Assembly: GCF_040802235.1 (NCBI RefSeq) | Contig: NC_133166.1 | Coordinates: 114,342,991 to 114,406,990, forward strand | DNA length: 64,000 nucleotides | Reading direction: 5' to 3' | DNA from: Manis javanica | Lineage: Eukaryota; Chordata; Mammalia; Pholidota; Manidae | In this document: one piece after another, positions 34,401 through 47,694 of the stretch | Layout: each line of letters opens with the position of its first letter | Numbering within the stretch: position 1 is the stretch's first letter | Notes under the pieces: generated by a model | Told to the model about the DNA's origin: nothing | Database searches by the model: none | What the model saw: only the letters and a program-made list of their open reading frames with translations | Made by a program: the position numbers and the translations under genes

Positions 34401-37400
34401 GTACGGAATCTAGATTTCTGGGATGTGCCTCTGCTTTATGAGGTTGGCAGAGGGTCATCACTGGGTCGTCTCACTGTCCCCCCCCAACATCTTCCTTCCT
34501 TTTGCTGCAGGCGAATGAGCAGATGGAAAGAACACGTGCTGCAGGTAAGGGAGCTGCTTCCTCCTTCCTGGCGGTGGAGTCCCGGGAAAGAGCCAGGCCT
34601 GGGCCTTCCTGAGGCCGGGGCGGCCCTGCCCAGGCCGCGTCCTGGCGCTGACGCCGGGACCAGCTGCTTGCCCTCTCTGAGCGGCAGCCTCCCGCTCTGA
34701 GGGGTGGGGCTGAAAGCCACCCCGTGATGTTCCGCAGCACAGCCAGGGGTCACGCGGACGACGCCATGGTTCCTAGGAAGTGGGGGGCGCTGGCCCTGGA
34801 GCCGGGCTGCAGGAAGGAGAGAGGGGGAGACCCAGAGGGTCCTGGAGCGGCGGGGCCTCAGGGTGAGGAGGGAGCCCGCGCTTCCCCCTGCTGAGCAGGC
34901 GCTCCGCCCTGACTCCTTCTCCCTCCAGCTCCTGCCCTTGGGCTGAGGCTCCTGCTCTGGGTCTCCCGCAGTGTGAGCGACTGTGCCTGTCCCAGGAGCA
35001 TCCTCACCTTGGCTGTAGGGTCTAGGGAAGCTGTGTGGCCCCGGGAGAGGCACTGAGCCTGGGAGGGGTTCTACTGCTCACCTGCCTCTTACTCGAGCCC
35101 TGAGCCTGGGTGTGCAGGTGCCCGCGGGAGAGCTGTGGGTGAGGCCCAGAGCTGGAACGGGCCTGCGTGGCCGGGCGGGAGTCGCGCACAGTAGGGGTGC
35201 CCCCTCCTGTTTTTGCTCTCCTGGAAGGCTGGTGCTTGTCCTGTGAAATTGCTGGCGTTGCCTTTCAGGGCTAAGGTTGTGCCATCTGGGAGAAGTGACA
35301 GTTCTGTAGGAGGAACCCTAAGCTGGGCTCAGTCTCCTCATCTGCAAAGTGGGTCCTGGGCTGGAGGCCCTCCTTGTTGCATGATAAGCTGCAAAGCCTT
35401 CCAGGCATGTGGGTGGCAGGTGCTCAGGTCGGGGTGGCCTCTCCCCAGGAGGGTGAGGCGTGGGGAGCAGTGCTCGGGTCCTGGAAGCCTGTGGCCGTTG
35501 CTCTCATTGACCCAGTCACGCCCTGCCTCTCCCGCAGGAGAGAGGGTCCCCAGCCTCATCATCGCGCTGACAGGTGGACCACTCCTACCAGAATCCTTTG
35601 CGGAGACAAAAGTTGAAGTGAGTTAAGCCCATTGTTACCAGCCTTTGTGTCCACATATTTGGACCAAATTTATTATACCCAACACTTCCTCTTTCTCAGG
35701 CTGAAAAATCCAGGCAGTTGGGGGCAACTCTGTATTTCGTGGGTGTGGAAGATTCCCAGAAATACCAGGTAATTCTGAGCAGCGAAGGGGGGGTCCCTTG
35801 GGAGCCTCGCAGGGGAAAGCTTCAAAGACGGCGCTCTCAGGGTCGCCCAGACGATGGGCCTCCACCCCCCAGGAGGTCCCTGGGGAGTACGGGGGGGCCT
35901 GTCCGCTGAGGCTGGGCCCAGGGAGTTGAAAGATGTGCAAGGTGGCCGTTCAGAATGAGTAGCAAGTGTTGTGTAAGACCTGCACAGCAGAGGTGAGCGT
36001 GGAAGTGTTTTCCCTCCCCTGAGCGTGGGCTGCTGGAGGTGCCAGGGTGTAGCCCTCCGTGTCTGTGTCCTGGGATGGGGACCTCTGGGTCATCACCCCT
36101 GGCTGTGGGCCCAGGCTGTCTCCTCTCCCTTTCAGCTCCTGGAAATTGCTGGCGAAGAGGGTCATGTGTTTGCAACGGACAGTGGGTACAGCGGACTGGA
36201 AGACATCGTTGACCCCGTGAGTGAGGGGCATGGAGGGGGCTGCACTCCGCGCCCCCGCCGTCCACGCCCGTGACCCTGCCACTCCTCTCTCTCTCTCTAC
36301 TGCAGCTCATAGCCAGGTCTTGTGTAGAGATTACGTCTCTGGACTTCTCCTCTCTCTGCACTAGAGGTAATAACTGGGGTCGCTGTTGTAAACGCAGGAG
36401 TGTGTGTGTGTGTGTTTTGTGAATGTGCCATGTGTGTGGTGGGAGTGTTGTATGTGGTTCCAGTCTGTGTGGTGTGTATGAGCGCACCGTGTGTGTGTGT
36501 GTGTGTGTGTGTGGCACGTGTGGTGTGAATGTGTATAATGTCACCGTTGCCTGGTCCGTGCCTGCACCCATGAGGGGGCACGTTGGGATTTCAGAGCAGA
36601 AACCCCTGGCTGGGTTTGCGCCTATGGAGGAAACTAGGCTGGGGGCCTTTAATGGATGGACTTCATGGGTCATGGGAAGTGGGGAGAGGCACCTAAGGCT
36701 GCACCCAGCCCAGGCTCCCGGGAGTACGCCATCAATGACCGAAAGGAGATTTGGCCAGGGGGTTGCCCAGATGTGGGTTCAGCTACAGCTGCACGCTCCA
36801 AAGGTTCATGGGAAATCTGTTGTGGGGGTGGCCTGCCATAGCCGTGATCTGAGGGAAATACCGCCGCGCTTCCCCACACAGACGTCTGGATATTACTCTT
36901 GCAGGGAAAAAGACCGTCAAGGTTATTGGAAAAGGTTTGCAGGGCGTTCGCAACGATGACGTTGTCTGTCAGTTTCGCACTGGGAAGGAAATCATCCGTA
37001 AGCAGCCCCTCCTGTCCCCCGGTGGCAGCTGTCCCCCAGCAAATCAGGGCCCATGCTGGCCATTCACTGTGCACACCCCAAAAACCAGTAGCATGGACGG
37101 TGGAAGGGGTCACTGGCTGATCGCCTGGGCACCTGCCGCTCGTGCCCAGGACTGAATCGATCCCCAGCACCGTCATACCCCCGGGAGCAGCCTGTCCTGT
37201 AGCCCTGGCGGGGTGTGGGGTGGGGTGCACCCTAAGAGATGCACCCCCACCCTTTCCTGGGCTCTCCCTTCCCTTGGGAGGCAAGGACTCGAGTCCATTA
37301 GTCTGTGGGAGGGAAGTCGACGCAGCCCCAGGGCTCTGAGTCTCTGCCAGGTCTGCCAGGATGGTGTGTTCACTTGAGATTGAAAGATGATGCCATAAAA

Positions 37401-40400
37401 AACCCTAAAGGCTCCACTCCAAAACTACTAGAACTAATATCTGAATTCAGCCAAGTCTCAGGATACAGAATTAGTACACAGAAATCTGTTGCATTCCTAT
37501 ACCCTAATGATGAACTAGCAGAAAGAGAAATCAGGAAAACAATTCCATTCACAACTGCATCAAAAAGAATAAAATACCTAGAAATGAACCTAACCAAGGA
37601 AGTGAAAGACACTCTTAAGAGAAATTAGAGAGGACACTCCTAAATGGGAATTCATCCCGTGCATGTAATACTGGTTTGAAAACTCCTTTCCAGTCGCTCA
37701 TGCCTGTCCAGGCCCCTCTGCGTGCTGGGCTGCCGTCCCATCCTCCTCCTCTCCGGACTGGGCACATCCAATGGGAAAGTCAGTTTGCACCGCTTTGGGT
37801 ATTTTTGCCCATTTACTCCTAGCCTTTCCCCACCCAGACACCAATCCTTTCCCCTGAGCATACTTAGCATTGAGTTTTCATTCTGAGCTCCAACAAAGGG
37901 GTAAGAATGTTCAGAAGGTCGCAGCTGATCTGACAGTCGGGTCAGCAGCACGGCACTTGTTGTGAGGCAGGTGCTCCCAGGCAGGCAGAGAACGGGAGCC
38001 GACATCCGCCAAGGGGCGAGCTCTGCTTGCCAAGGGCCACAGGAGGGGCGTCGGGGATGTGGGGACATGTCCATTGACATTATTTGCGTGTCACTTTCTT
38101 CCAGGAATGAAGGCTGTATCGGTGGAAGACACCTCCATTACCTGCCCAGGACTGGAGATGAATAATCAGGGCCGGTAAGCGTAAAGCTCAGGGAATGTGG
38201 TCAGTTATGGGCACTATGGCGGGACCAGCGTGCGTGATGCGTCCTCTGGAGGAGCTGCTCACACCAGTTCTGGGAGGGCTCAGGGCTTCCTCTGCACCCA
38301 CCTATGCGGGTGGTCCCCTGAGGGGCTGTGATCCCCTGTCACCCAGGCTCTGTCAAGGAGGGCAGGATGCAGGAGGTGCCGGGCCCCAGGGACGGTACCT
38401 GTGGCCCAGGCACCTTTCAGGGCCAAGCCAGCATGCTCTGTCATGGAAAAGAGTTTGGGAGGTGACACCAAACAGCCCGCCTCGCCACTTGGCCCGTGGC
38501 CACGAGGGCATCTGGGCCCTGCAGGGCTCCTCACGGCCTGCTCAGCCTTCATTGCACAGGGGGCCTCATCTCCCCTGGGGTGGGCCCTCCTGCCCCGTGC
38601 TGCCCCCTACTCGGGGTCCTGAAGGCCCGCTGATCAGAGCCGTTACAACGAGGACCACGGTCGGGAGCAGGTTTAGCCAAGCGCATGCACGGTGCTGTCT
38701 GGGCTGCGGGTCACCGACTGGGCTGCAGGTAACCATCTGCCCTTTCTGTGTTCTAGCGCCGTCCTCATCGATATCAGCCTGGATAATGGCCTCACCTTCA
38801 TCAAGAAGGATTTAGAGATCAGCAGGAGGACCTGTGCGATGTCCAGGGTGAGACTGCTGCCACCCCCTGGGACTGTACTCTGTCCATCCCCAGACAGGGA
38901 GACACACTGGGAAGCCAAAGGCAGGAACAGTGTCCAGGGCAGGCCAAGCAAGTCGCTTGGGCAGCTGGGCACCTGGGCAGCACCTCACAGCCACGGCAGC
39001 CCCTGAGCCTTTCCCTGGGGAGCGGTGCCCCCGCTCAGGCTGCAGAAGTGTCCTGGGGGTACCCCTGTGAAGGTGTCTGCGGCTGTGCAGCTCCTCTGCC
39101 CTGTTGCAAGCCCAGGTTCCCTGAAGGCACATGGCACCCCGCACTTGGAGCTCCAAGCAGACTCTGGGACAGTGCTGAGAGGGGCCCCATGACTTCCACC
39201 TTGCCGCCTCCCTGGCCTGGGTCTCCTGGTGGGGAGTTCAGAGCTCCCTCTGGGTCTGGCTTAGGTGGGGGTGGAGGCTGGAGGCTGTGTGCAGGGAGCT
39301 AAAGTCCAGGCCCTCAAAACTGGGGTCCCAGACCCAGGAGCCCTGGAGGCTGGGACCCCCTGTGGCCCTGCGTAGTGGAGGTGAATTTCCACTGCACTGG
39401 TGCTCCGGCCCTGCTGTGGGTACAGCCCCTGCCCCCAAGCCTGGCTTCCGACAGCACTGACACTCCTGGGCATGTCTGTTTATACTTATCCCTGGATGTC
39501 TGCTCCGGGCAGCAGACGGAACTGACCCACTTGCCCATTGGGGTCCCACCTGGTGACAAGCGCCCTTCAACAGGCACATTGGGAGAAGAACTCAGGAGCC
39601 AACCGGTGTCTACTCCCAGCACAGTGGCTTCCCCCCAGCCCTGGCCTGGCCTCCCCTCTCCTCGGCCCCGCCTCCTTGGCACGGAGTCCACCTCGCCCTG
39701 TCCCTCTCCCCCTTCCCTGAAGCATCGCACTTTGGTGACCGGTTCAGGCCTTGCAGCCCCTGACTGCACAGATGCAGTGGGCTTCTCCGTGACTATGAGT
39801 AAGAACAGGACAGAAGCCCCCATTCCCTACGGGCCTGCCCTGTACCAGGATGGGCTATGAACCCTAAACCTCACAGGTGTCCCCTCACTCGCTCCTCCGG
39901 ATGTGGAAGTGCAGCTCAGAGGGGCTGAGCAGCTCTGGGAAGGGGCCAGGGAGGGCCAGGCTATGGGGAGATAGACCCAGGGTGCTGCCCTGATGCTGTA
40001 GTCCCCCTTCATCCCGGCCCCAGGAGCCCCCCTGTACCCCCTGTGTGCCTTCACTGGGGGGCACCTCCCCAGGCCCCTGTGCTGTCAGCCCGGGCATGCA
40101 GTGGGCGCTGCCTGTGGCCCAGCACGGAGGACGCCGGACACCCTGGCAGGGTTCTGGGTCAGAGCCTCTGAGCAGGGTCTGTGGCGCAGGGTGCTTCAGG
40201 GGCCCTCAGGGCCCAGCCCCTGGCTCCTAGTCCCGCTGTGGCCTCTCAGAGTGGGGCAATCTGAGTGTAAGGGGGAAAGGTGGATTTGGAGGTGTGGGGT
40301 GGGATGCCAAGTGACGGGCACCACAGGAAGCTGCCCAGGTGCACGAGGACTTAGCACGTGTGCTTTCCTCAGGAGGGGACCCCACCTGCCCTACTGGGTG

Positions 40401-43400
40401 CCACACCACCGCCTGCCCAACGAAGAGCCCTTCCAGATGGTGGGCCGGAAGACGCAGAGGATACTCAGCCAGATGGAGGGCCTCCCAGAGGGGTGTTCCT
40501 CAGTTTACACTCTCTCTACTGGGCTGTGCCCCTCCTGACGCTGCCCTTTTTCCTGGTGCTGTGCTGCTGCTGTATCTGGCGATGGCGCAGTAAAAGTGTG
40601 AGTGACCCCTGACTACACAGCCCTGTGGCCCAGGCACTCCCCAGCCAGCCCCCCAAAGTATGGGGACTCCTGGCTGCCCCGGGATTCCGCCTGTGGGAAG
40701 GTTCCCGTCAGTTCTGAGGTCATCACCTGCGCACATGGAGCCTCAGAGCTGCCCTCCCATTCCTGGGCACACAGCCTGGCCTCTGAGGGGCTTTGTGCCT
40801 CAGGCTTGGCCCAGAGAGGGGACCTGTGAGCAGCCCTACCCCTGAGGAGAAGTGACCCCAGGCCCTGACTCAGGCTTCTGAAGGACCCACAGGGACAAAG
40901 GCCAGGGAGGGGCCTCTGCTGTGGATTGGAGGAAAGCACAGACCCTGCCTGGGCAGCGATGGCCCCAAAGGGAGGGCCAGGTGCCCCCCGATTGCTCTCC
41001 TCTGGGGCAGCTGTGCCTTTAAAAACACACATGGCCTCTGCCCATCTCTGGAGCCCTGTCCTTCCTTCCCAGTCACTACTCAGGACCCGGTCGTGCTGGG
41101 CGCCAGTCTGGGCAGGGAACAGAAGTGAAGTGGCCCCATTCCTGCCATGGCAGCTCCAGGACTGGTGTCTCGATGGGCCTTGGTCCCTGGGGTACTGGGG
41201 AAAAATGTCACCTTCATGGCATGTGGCCATTCTGCTGCCTAACCAGGGCAACAGCAGAGGGCAGAGGCGGGCCCCGGGTAGGGCGGGTGCAGAGGCCCGG
41301 CTAGCTGGGCTCCCAAGGGCAGGCGCGGGAGCACTGTGGGAGGAAGGACCCCGGGGGTGTGAGGGGGCAGCCCCAGCAAGATGCCGGAAGGCCTGAGGTC
41401 TGCACACTGGGGGCCTGAGGACAGGAAGCCAGGGTGCCGGGTGGACTTCCCTGAGGGCCGGGCACAGGGGCGGTTCAGGGTGTGCGGAGGAAGCGGGGAG
41501 GAGCAGGAAGGGAAGGGGAGGATCTCTTGTCTTCATAAGACATACAGGGTGCTGATGAAAACCCCCTGTTAGACGCCTGCAGCAGCACCAGGCATCCTAG
41601 GCTGAATGTCTGCCCGGGGACCCACGGGGAAGGGTGGGCTCAGTGCAGGCAGGTGGAGCCAGCCGGCCACAGACCCACATGCAGCGAGCCCTCAGGTGGA
41701 CACCCAAGGCCCTGCTCTGTCCCTCTGCTGCAGAGCAGGCCCCCTCCTGTGTGCACGGCTGAGCCAGAGCCAGGCTTCTCTAAGGAGGGCTGCCCCGGGA
41801 ACGAAGGCGAGGTGATAGAATTTCTTGCCCTTTTGGGGAGCAGCCTCATTTGCAAACTAAGAGTTGCCGGGTTTGCACTAGGGCGGCTCTCTCCTAAGGG
41901 ACACGGTGCTGCCCCTCGGTCCTTGAGTTCTCCCAGCAAACACTGGCGGAGTGGCCAGGAAGTGACAGGTGTAGGGCAACAGCCACAGTGTCCCTACCCC
42001 AGGAGCTGCCCGCCAAGAAGCAGACACTGTTTTCTCCTTCTAGAGCCCAGCCGCACTGGCCCAGAAGTGCCCCTCGGTCATTGGATCGTGCTGTAGGAAT
42101 CCTGATAAAGAGAAGATGAAGGAACCAGAGGTGAGAAGGGCCCTAGACAGGTGCTGATGCCCCAGGCTGGGCCGAGGGCGGCCAGGGGCAGGCGGCTCCT
42201 GCCCCACAGACACGGGCCCAGAAGGCCTGGCTTCTGTGGTGGTGAGGTTATGGGTGCTGGGCTTTGATCACCCGGCACCACAGTAAGGACACCATCCGGG
42301 CCCTAGAGGCCTGGGACAGAGAAAAGGCGTGAGGGCCCATATTCCCCACCCCCAGCTGGTCCCCGCCCCCGGGTCTCCCCTTATCACGGGCCCAGGCTTC
42401 TGGATGTGGGTGGCTGCCGACAGGTGCCCGTCCGCGGTGCTGGCAGAGCTTGTCGTCCGCTCCAGCCAAGCTCAGGCTTCCTCGGCCCTTGGGTGGATTG
42501 GTGAGAACACACGGGACGGCACAGCTCGCCCAGGTCAGGAAAAGCCAGGGAAGTTCTGTGCCGAGTTCCTCCTGCCATGAACACTCCCCAAAAAGAGAGT
42601 GTCACCTGCTGCTCCTGCAGACGTCCCCTCAGCAGAGTGAGGGAGAGGACTGCAGGGTCCCGGGAACCCACTGAGGAAGGGAGACGGGCACCTGGAGGAG
42701 GGGCCTGAAGTACCCCCCACCCCAGAACCTGGGCCCCATGCAGTGAGGAGAACCCCGTCCCGCAAGGCCCGGAGATGACAGGGGTGGATGGGCTCCCGGT
42801 TGCAGGTGTTGAGAAAGAAAGAGCCCTGCGGTGTCTGTCAGGCTCTGCCCCCGTCTCCCTGATTCTACATTAGTTTTGACAGATCCATTAAGTCCTCCTA
42901 AGCATCAAGGGGTAGCTGAGAGCCATCCTGCTCTCCCTGCAGGAAGTGTGGGGCCCCGGGGAGCCCAAAACACACCTGCCAGAGATAGAAGCCCCTTGCT
43001 GGGGGTCTTTCTGCCACAGTGCCTGCCCCATGCAGGGCAGGGTCACAGGCTTTGCGTGCACGCAGGCCAGGCTGCTGACAAGGGCGGGGCGTGGTGGTGA
43101 GGAGTCTAGCAAGCCAGCTGGGCCCCAGGGCTGGAGGCCCGGGCAGAGGGGAAGCACAGCTGAAGGTGGCAGCTGCCAGGAGCTGCTTCTCGGGGAGGGT
43201 GATTGTGTGAGGCCTGGAGTAGGATAAGGCAGAGCCAGGTTCCCAGGGGAGACGAGACGCTTGAGGAGGCCTGAGCAGGGAGGCCAAGGGCCCAGCCAGG
43301 CAGTAGGCACACAGGAAGGGGAGAGTGGACTTCCGGCCAGAGACAGAGGCGCCCAGGACAGGATATGGGCAGACTGCGCTCTGAGGCTCGATGCGGGACA

Positions 43401-43829
43401 GACAGTTTCTCGGAAGCCCGATGTTAGCACGCTACACGGTGCCGCTAGGCAGACCTAGGGGTGTATCCATGGAACTCGGGCCAGCAGGACAAGGGTGGGC
43501 TTGAGAAGACAAGGAACCTGGCAACCCCAGGAGTGAGGGAAACCACAGCCTTCAGCCCCCAATTCCAGTGGCCTCTCAGTAACTTTCTCTCTCTCTCCTC
43601 TTCTCCCCAGAGGTGTGATTCTGCCGTCCCCCTAATGATGCCCCACTGTGAGTCGTTGTCCTGCGGCACATGGATCTACCATCGACCCAGCTGCCATTGC
43701 TCCCACTTCAGCAGAATCTGCTCATGTTGCCAGGGTGAGCAACCCATTCGCTGCCAGCGGAATGATGCCATTCATACCTGCTGCAACCTGGATGCTCTGG
43801 AAAGCAGCTCTGAAAGTCTCAACCCATGA
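30197..43829 (+). CDS. ANTXRL: ANTXRL copy B, anthrax toxin receptor-like membrane protein, 16 coding exons, 538 aa
   Basis: Exons: 30197-30381, 32324-32392, 33089-33160, 34319-34400, 34511-34544, 35538-35617, 35700-35768, 36136-36216, 36306-36366, 36905-36997, 38105-38174, 38757-38847, 40373-40597, 42044-42130, 42943-43041, 43611-43829. The frame is fully open, as in copy A. By direct comparison the deduced proteins differ at residues 191 (Q in A, E in B), 204 (T/E), 205 (V/E), 209 (L/F), 211 (V/T), 213 (T/S), 472 (D/V) and 478 (Y/H), with only two silent codon changes seen (214 and 486). The same three MIDAS replacements occur. Phe at 209 agrees with my memory of human ANTXRL, so copy B may be nearer the ancestral state there. 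Promoter and all splice sites are preserved, and nothing marks it as a pseudogene. Confidence 0.87.
30875..31185 (-). mobile_element. L1 fragment, antisense, in ANTXRL copy B intron 1
   Basis: Twin of 3330-3640, inherited through the 21 kb duplication. Confidence 0.6.
31388..31495. repeat. (CA)n microsatellite with CG interruptions, unit B
   Basis: Twin of 3843-3950, but with a longer pure CA run at its 3' end and a different order of CG interruptions. The two copies mutate independently here. Confidence 0.95.
37374..37674 (+). mobile_element. L1 ORF2 fragment in ANTXRL copy B intron 10
   Basis: Same sequence as 9830-10130, so the insertion predates the segmental duplication. Confidence 0.92.
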
Positions 43830-43863
43830 CGCGATCTCTACGGCACCCAAATCCCCATATTGT

Positions 43864-44519
43864 TTTTTTAATATTTTGGTATGATTAATATACACTTACA
43901 TGAGCAACACTGTGGTTACTAGATTGTCCCCATTATCGAGTCCCTCCCACATACCCCATTACAGTCACTGACCATCAGCATAGTAAGATGCTCTGGAACC
44001 ACTGCTTGTCTTCTCTGTGATGTGCTGCCCTCCCCGTGCCCCCCCACATTAGTGTGCTAATCATAATGCCCATTTCTCCCCTTATCCCTCCCTTCCCACC
44101 CATCCCCCACAGACCCTTTCCCTTTGGTAACTGTTAGTCTGTCCATTCTTGGGTTCGGTGAATCTGCTGCTGTTAGGCTCCTTCAGTTTTTGCTTTGTTC
44201 TTAGACTCCAAAGATGAGTGAAATCATTTGGTACTTGTCTTTCTCCGCCTGGCTTATTTCACTGAGCATAATACCCTCCAGCTCCATCCATGTTGCTGCA
44301 AATGGTAGGATTTGTTACCTGCCACTTGAGGAGTATCAGACCCTTAGTTATCATCCCAGGTTGCTCTGGGGCTTGATGTAAGTCCCTTTTATTTATTTTA
44401 TTTTTTATTTTTATTAAGGTATTATTGATAGACACTCTCATGAAGGTTTCACATGAAAAACTGTGGTTACTACATTCACCCATATTATTGAGAGCATATT
44501 TGGGTCTTCCTTTTATTTT
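43864..44519. mobile_element. Lineage-specific L1 fragments 3' of ANTXRL copy B
   Basis: Twin of 16320-16975, two fragments of the same L1 family. Confidence 0.6.
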
Positions 44520-44638
44520 TGTATTTTGTATTTTGTAAGTTCAAAAATAAAAGTTAACCCACAGAATGAGTGAAAATATTCCCAATACATATAGGCAACA
44601 AAAGACCAATAAGGAAATAATGAAGAATTTCTACTAAT

Positions 44639-45509
44639 CAACAGAAGACAGAAAACACAATAAAAAATGAGCAAAAAACTTGCAGAGACACTTCATGAAG
44701 GATGACATTCAAGTGGCCAATACATCGATGAAAAAGTACTCAGTTTCATTAGTCATCAGAGAGATGTTTACTAAAACCACAATGCAATACCACCACATGT
44801 CCCCAGAATGACTGATATGAAAAACATCACCAGCAGCAAGAGTTGGCCAGGACGTGGAGCAACTGGAACTCTTTTACACCGTTGGTGGGAATGCAAATTG
44901 GTGAATCACTTTGGAAGATTGTCTGGCAATGTCCAAACTGAGCATACATGAATCCCATGGCCAAGCAATTCCATTCTGAGGTATATATATCCCACAGAAA
45001 TACATATATAATGTCGAGCAAAAACATTCACTAAAATGTTTATAGCTGCACCAGTAGAAGCACCGCAGTGGCTCCAGACTGGAAACCGTACGGACGCCAT
45101 TAACAGGAGAACAGGTGAATCGTGGCGTATTCTCACTACGGGGTATCACGGAATGAAACCGGGTGGACCACGACTCTGCAACCGCACACACACCATGGGT
45201 GAGTCTCACTGACATGACACTGAATGGAGGAAGTCAGACACGAAGGATGACACACTGTGTGGCTCTTATTTGTATAAAATACAAAATAGTGGATGTTAAT
45301 CTATGATGTCAGAGTCAGGAGGGTCTCACCCTTGGGGACAGTGATTGGATGGGGGTCCATGGGGCTGTCTGATAAGAATATACTGTAACTGTCCCCTGAT
45401 CTGAGTGGTAGTTGCAAAGTTGTGCTCACACTGTGAAAAAAAGTCAAGCAGTATATTTATGATATGTGCACTTTGGGTATGTATGTTCTACGTCAATCAA
45501 AAATGTTAA
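44639..45509 (+). mobile_element. Old L1 (L1M-type) ORF2 end and 3' UTR, unit B
   Basis: Twin of 17095-17965 with a single base difference noticed near 45080. Confidence 0.85.
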
Positions 45510-47511
45510 GGAAGAAGCAAAAACAAAAAAATCCCATTATTTTTTGAGACTTTCACAAAAAACAACAGGTCGCTGATCCCTAGTTTCACCTCCATTCCTG
45601 TTTAGAGGTCCCGGTCTTTATTTTACTTGAGCTGTTTGTTTTGTTACTAATTTCATAGTTTTATTTATTGTTATCAAAGTTATTCATGCACACGGTGTAA
45701 AGGTCCAAACAGTTCTCTGGGGCTTGTTGTAGAAACCCCCTCCCCCAACCTCATCGGCTCTTGTCTCATCCCATCCGTCCAATACAGCTGTTACGACTGC
45801 ACAGGCGTGACTCGCTGCATAACCTCTCCGTTCCCCTTGATCTAATAAATGTCCTTTTGTGTACTGTTTGCATGTGCTTACCGTTCATTACTCTATAACC
45901 CCCAAATATTCCCCAGTTTGCGCAGACACACTCAGTAGCCTGTCACGTACTCTGAATGACATCCCTTCTCTCAGTCCTCACCTGCTCCAGTGGGACCGGC
46001 TCCCCTCCAGCCCTGCTGAACAGCTGTGGGCTTCGGCACGCCCCTCACGGCCTTCCTGGGAGACCGCTCCCTCCTCTCCTGTGTTGGATCTCCTGTTTCA
46101 TACGTACCAAGTCATCTTTATTTCCTTGTCCTGGTGGAGCAGGAAACCGCTTCTAAAAGTTTCCTGAGAAAAGGGGCATGGGAAGCAAAGCTTCGAGGTC
46201 TTGCATGTCTGAAAATGTATGTATGCCGTTCTCACACGTAAGTCATTGCTTAGTTGCTTACAGAGTCCTATATTGGAAAAATATTCCCTCAGAAATTTGA
46301 AGTCATTGCTTCACTGTGTTCTTTCCTCCAGTGGATGACATTCTAGCTCTTGATCTTGGCATAAAACCTGTTTTTCCTCTTAGTTCGGGTTCCCCAAGAG
46401 ACCCTGAGTCATGTGTGCACATGGAGTCACTCAGTGGAGACACGCAGAGGGGAGCAGGGAAGGGATCAGGGGAGAGAAGGCGGTCACCATGCTGACTGTG
46501 ACTGAGGGACTGAGCATGTCTAAGGCTTAGCTCTGCATAGAGATTTTGGGGAAATGGTGGCAAACATACATGTCAGAGTTCATGTGTGCAAGGACAAGGA
46601 AACTGTGTGTGTGTGCACGTGACATCCTCACAGTCAGCGGCTGGCAGCTGCTCCCAGGGAGGAGGGTAGTAATTCCCCAGCACTTCTGGCCTGCTATGAA
46701 CCCCACAGAGCAGCCTTCCCTGGCTTTGGAGAGACTATCAGGCAAAAGAGAGCCAGATACTGGCAGTTAGACGTCAGCAGCAGTTCACTGAAGCGGGGCT
46801 GCCCAGGCCGTTAGCGGGGGGCGGGCAGTGATGTCTGCTGTGGCGACCTGGCTGGGCTGTTACTTGGGAACTCCCATCTGTATTCTTTTGTTTTTTCCTT
46901 TTGTCCATATTTTTCTGGACATCTCTTGTCTGGAGGGTTCCAGCCTGGCTGCCTGAGTTCTGAGCTCTCTGGTTCAAGGATTACCAGAAGATTAACCAGG
47001 GTTCCAGGGGAGGACCGGCTGGGAGTCTTGACATTCAGTGGGAGACTAAACTTTCACTTAATCTTCCTATTTCAGGATGACACCCTTGACTTCTGGGGTC
47101 CCCCTGACCAGAGACTCTATAATTGGTGCTTTTCATGGTATAAATTCTCAGACCTGTGCTGGTCGAGGCAGGGAAGTCACACACTTGCTCTCAGAGGAGA
47201 GGTATCGGGTTAAGTGGACTTTCAACCAAACATTCTGTTTTTAGCCCCATACTCACCTCCATAGGTGACTAGTGTCACTGATTCCTTTTGCAGCTTTTGT
47301 GATGTAAATCTGATTGCTTCTCTGCTTTCCCCAATCGGCTAAACTAGTCACAATTTACTTCTCAGATTTCAGAGTCCCAAACATGTTGCAGCTGCTGCCG
47401 CCGCCTCTAGTGTCTCCGCTCCGCCCCGTGTGGTGTCAGTGCATGCCCTCATGAGGCGCCCTTACCTATACGTAGGGAATGGATGGTGAGGTCAGCAGGC
47501 CCAGGGGGCAG

Positions 47512-47694
47512 GGTTTGGACTCCACCTCTTTCGTGTTTTAGCTGTGGAGCTTTGGATGAGGTATCCAACCTCTTTTGGTCTGTGCTCCTTCATCATTAAA
47601 AAATGAGAATGCTGCTACCTACCTCAGAGGATTGCTCTGAGGAAAAAATGAGGACACATACAGGAAAGTACAAAACATATTGTTGAGCGTAGGG
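47512..47694 (+). mobile_element. MIR element, unit B
   Basis: Twin of 19968-20150. Confidence 0.75.
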